From Chitinophaga flava (GTDB taxonomy: Bacteria; Bacteroidota; Bacteroidia; Chitinophagales; Chitinophagaceae): a stretch of DNA of 64,000 nt. Both the position numbers and the translations under genes were made by a program. The DNA lies in contig NZ_QFFJ01000002.1 in the NCBI RefSeq assembly GCF_003308995.1, forward strand, positions 3,286,001 to 3,350,000, written 5' to 3'. Position 1 is the first letter of the stretch. Each line of letters opens with the position of its first letter. Below are positions 61,450 through 64,000 of the stretch, piece by piece. The notes under the pieces were generated by a model that did no database searches, was not told the DNA's origin, and worked only from the letters and a program-made list of their open reading frames with translations.

Positions 61450-62343
61450 CTATTTTTCGGATAATATTCTATAATCGTGATCCACCACAAACTGGACCGA
61501 CTGATGTTTTACCATCTTCCTGAATGTTGAGGGGTTAATAGATTTATATTTCAGGAATTGTTTATTAAAATTTGCGAGCGTATTGAAGCCACTTTCGAAA
61601 CATATCTCGATCACGCTTTTGTTGGTATCTTTCAGAAGGTTGCAGGCATATCCTATCCTGATTTCGTTCAGATAATCAATATAGGTCTTTTTGGTACTCC
61701 TGCGGAAATATTTACTAAATGCAGCTATGCTCATGTTTACGACCTTCGACACCTCGCGGAGACTGATTTTATTCCGGAAATTATTGTTGGTATATTGAAG
61801 TATCAGATCGATTTCTTCCTGTTTTATACGGTAATCAGTGTTTGGCGTCTGTGAGGATAAGGTTATATAATCTCCTGATTCAGCCATTAGGTTCAGGCAT
61901 TGAAAGAGGTTGATGATGCGTGCAAAGCGCTGCTGATGTTCCAGCTCCCGGATAATACCGGCCATTTTCTCTCTATAGCTATTGGGTATCTTCAGCCCCA
62001 GTGCTGCATCCATAAAAAGATTCCTTATATACGCCCCCTCTGGTAAATTAATCAGATCGTTTCCCCAAAAGCCTTCGAGAAATTGAATCACTACTGCGCT
62101 GGTAATCACATTCCCTGATTTCTGAAAGGTATGGGGCAGGTTTGACCCAAGGAAGAAGATGTCTCCCTGTTCAAAATCCCCGATATAATCCCCGATAAAA
62201 GCCGTTCCTCTGCCTTCCAGGATCAAAATAAGTTCATATTCATTATGCTGATGCCATGGAACTTCAAAGTTGGGCGTGCGATAAGTTCTGGCAACAAAGG
62301 ACGTACTCTCTGACAATGTAAGTTTCTCAATTAGCGGCTTCAC
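61450..62343 (-). CDS. AraC-family transcriptional regulator
   Basis: The protein has 297 residues from a GTG start (MKPLIEKLTL). The N-terminal cupin-like sensor domain shows WHQHNEYELILILEGRGTAF and GDIFFLGSNLPHTF. The C-terminal double HTH (about 190-285) has SLREVSKVVNMSIAAFSKYF, RIGYACNLLKDTNKSVIEIC and FNTLANFNKQFLKYKSINPS. It is divergent from the xylulokinase-like gene across a 274-bp spacer, so it probably controls that sugar pathway with a sugar as ligand. Confidence 0.93.
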   Translation of the reverse strand: MKPLIEKLTLSESTSFVARTYRTPNFEVPWHQHNEYELILILEGRGTAFIGDYIGDFEQGDIFFLGSNLPHTFQKSGNVITSAVVIQFLEGFWGNDLINLPEGAYIRNLFMDAALGLKIPNSYREKMAGIIRELEHQQRFARIINLFQCLNLMAESGDYITLSSQTPNTDYRIKQEEIDLILQYTNNNFRNKISLREVSKVVNMSIAAFSKYFRRSTKKTYIDYLNEIRIGYACNLLKDTNKSVIEICFESGFNTLANFNKQFLKYKSINPSTFRKMVKHQSVQFVVDHDYRILSEK

Positions 62344-62617
62344 GATATTAAATATTATAATGTATTACCTGAAATCTGTGGTTGCTAAGATATGAATTCT
62401 CAGCAGCCCGGTTGACCGGATTTTTATTGTCAGAGTATATAATAGTTTATGTTTCTCAGATAATAGGAGTAGTGGCGGGGGATGCTGTCACGTACCTTTA
62501 TTGAATCATAATGTTTATCGGATAACGCCTGTCTTTAGCAGATGTTGGATAATGACGTCTGCACTGGTATCAGGCTGTCCGGTATTTTTTACCTAATGAA
62601 ATTCAAAATTGACAGTT

Positions 62618-64000
62618 ATGTATTTTATTGGTTACGATATTGGTTCCTCCTCCATAAAAGCTGCATTACTTGATGCGGATAGTGGCAGATGTATAGCATC
62701 TGCCATCAGTCCTTCCAGGGAGATGGCCATACAGGTACCCTATAAAGGATGGGCAGAGCAGGAGCCGGAAAGCTGGTGGCGGGAAATAATCGCCGCCACA
62801 GATTTACTAAGGCAACAGGTCCGGATTGATTCCTCCGCCATTGGCGGTATCGGCATTGCCTATCAGATGCATGGGCTGGTATGTGTAGATAAACAGCAGC
62901 AGGTACTGCGCCCGGCCATTATCTGGTGCGACAGTCGTGCCGTGCATATAGGCAATAGGGCGTTCAACGCATTGGGAAAACAATATTGCCTCGACCATCT
63001 GCTCAATTCCCCTGGAAATTTTACGGCTTCCAAATTGCGATGGATATATGAAAATGAACCACATATCTATGAACGCATTGATAAAGTCATGCTGCCTGGA
63101 GATTTCATTGCCATGAAGCTTACGGGCGATATACGTACAACTGTTTCGGGTCTTTCAGAAGGGGTCTTATGGGATTTCAAAGCCAATGCCATCAGCAGGA
63201 AACTACTGGACTATTATAATATAGATGAAAGCCTGGTACCTGCGATAGTGCCTGCCTTCGGGGTACAAGGGGTGCTTACTGCTGCCGCTGCAGAGGCGCT
63301 ACAACTGACAACAGGCATCCCCGTTACTTACCGTGCAGGTGATCAGCCCAACAATGCTTTGTCGCTCAACGTGCTGAAACCAGGGGAAGCCGCAGCTACA
63401 GCGGGCACTTCAGGCGTAGTGTATGCTGTGCACGATAAACATGCATCTGACTTGCAAAGCCGTGTTAACACCTTCGTACACGTCAGCAATGATGAACAGC
63501 ATCTCCGTGACGGCGTGTTGATGTGCCTCAACGGGACAGGGATCGCCAACAGCTGGTTGAAAAACATACTGGGTGATATTGATTACGCTGCTATGAACAG
63601 TGAAGCTGCTGCATGCACACCTGGTGCAGATGGTCTGCTGGTATATCCGTTTGGTAACGGTGCAGAGAGGATACTGGGCAGCAGGCATATAGGCGCTTCC
63701 GTCAGATACCTGGATTTCAACAGGCATGGCCGGAGACAACTGTTGCGGGCTGTGCAGGAAGGGATCGTTTTTGGCGTTAACTATGGATTAGAGATCATGT
63801 CAGCTATGGATCTTAAAATTCATCGGGTGAGAGCAGGCAATGCCAATATGTTTCTCAGTCCGCTATTCCGTGAAATATTTGCCAATACGGCCAACACTGT
63901 GATCGAACTGTATAATACCGACGGCGCGCAGGGAGCGGCGCGAGGAGCAGCTATAGGAGCGGGGTATGTGAACATGGAAGAAGCATTCCGGGGAATGGAG
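62618..64000 (+). CDS. xylB: Xylulokinase-like FGGY carbohydrate kinase (3' partial)
   Basis: The frame is open from ATG at 62618 to the window end (461 codons; family members are about 490-500). The N-terminal FGGY half has YDIGSSSIKAALLD (phosphate loop), GWAEQEPESWW, IAYQMHGLVCVD and IIWCDSRA. The C-terminal half has TAGTSGVVYAV and GIVFGVNYGLEIM with an ATP-site GNANMFLSPLFREIFAN. These motifs, especially QMHGLV and WCDSRA, favour D-xylulose over glycerol or gluconate. The reaction is ATP-dependent phosphorylation of xylulose at O5. The AraC gene opposite supports a xylose-type pathway. Confidence 0.9.
   Translation, partial: MYFIGYDIGSSSIKAALLDADSGRCIASAISPSREMAIQVPYKGWAEQEPESWWREIIAATDLLRQQVRIDSSAIGGIGIAYQMHGLVCVDKQQQVLRPAIIWCDSRAVHIGNRAFNALGKQYCLDHLLNSPGNFTASKLRWIYENEPHIYERIDKVMLPGDFIAMKLTGDIRTTVSGLSEGVLWDFKANAISRKLLDYYNIDESLVPAIVPAFGVQGVLTAAAAEALQLTTGIPVTYRAGDQPNNALSLNVLKPGEAAATAGTSGVVYAVHDKHASDLQSRVNTFVHVSNDEQHLRDGVLMCLNGTGIANSWLKNILGDIDYAAMNSEAAACTPGADGLLVYPFGNGAERILGSRHIGASVRYLDFNRHGRRQLLRAVQEGIVFGVNYGLEIMSAMDLKIHRVRAGNANMFLSPLFREIFANTANTVIELYNTDGAQGAARGAAIGAGYVNMEEAFRGME

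Overview
The window reads as a chromosome segment of a Bacteroidota bacterium, most likely Chitinophagaceae and close to Chitinophaga. The evidence is a type IX secretion (T9SS) sorting domain, SprB-type repeats, a SusC/SusD pair with surface lipoproteins, several copies of the Bacteroidota promoter (TTTG or ATTG, 19 bp, TAnnTTTG), an RteC-like regulator, and an integrase that lacks the first catalytic arginine as IntDOT does.

Host backbone, left part (1-33.7 kb). A partial SprB-repeat surface protein is followed by a 2201-residue secreted polymorphic-toxin-like protein with a metalloprotease motif and a C-terminal nuclease-like domain. A cytoplasmic beta-propeller protein is coupled to it and is a candidate immunity protein. 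Then come a YceI protein, a DUF4132 giant protein with small partners, an RsuA/RluE-type pseudouridine synthase, a GH20 beta-hexosaminidase, a multi-pass membrane protein, a candidate 6S-like RNA, and a glutaminase-like (DUF4965) protein. Last is a polysaccharide utilisation locus: FadR-type regulator, SusC, SusD, two lipoproteins and a heparinase II/III-like enzyme. Two LacI-type palindromes lie upstream of susC.

Integrated element (33.7-58.6 kb). A tRNA-Lys(TTT) gene is the attachment site. A 24-bp duplication of its 3' end lies at 33727-33750 and 58532-58555 and brackets about 24.8 kb. The left end supplies a new terminator for the tRNA, while the original-looking terminator now sits beyond the right end. 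Inside are an integrase, a TIR-STAND type defence gene, an RteC-like regulator, an excisionase-like protein, a lambda-like replication module with iteron-like repeats inside the initiator gene, a type VI secretion cargo module (VgrG, adaptor candidate, PAAR-like nuclease, immunity protein and a broken immunity copy), and a reverse-strand operon of metallo-beta-lactamase, E2-E1-JAB fusion and four-helix membrane protein. The element also holds a candidate structured RNA, a long hairpin, a PIN-domain module, a SymE-like toxin, an XRE regulator and a few small element genes. It works as a mobile island of defence and interbacterial competition. I see no relaxase, so it looks like an integrative element that depends on others for transfer.

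Host backbone, right part (58.6-64 kb). An esterase gene appears frameshifted at a seven-G run. It is followed by a SulP anion transporter, an AraC regulator and the start of a divergent xylulokinase-like gene that runs off the window.

The most unusual items are the ubiquitin-like conjugation operon with its glycine-ending metallo-beta-lactamase and adjacent RNA, the toxin/beta-propeller pair at 1.4-9 kb, the T6SS cargo with an immunity relic, and the origin-like repeats inside the initiator gene. All function calls rest on reading the sequence; no database search was run.
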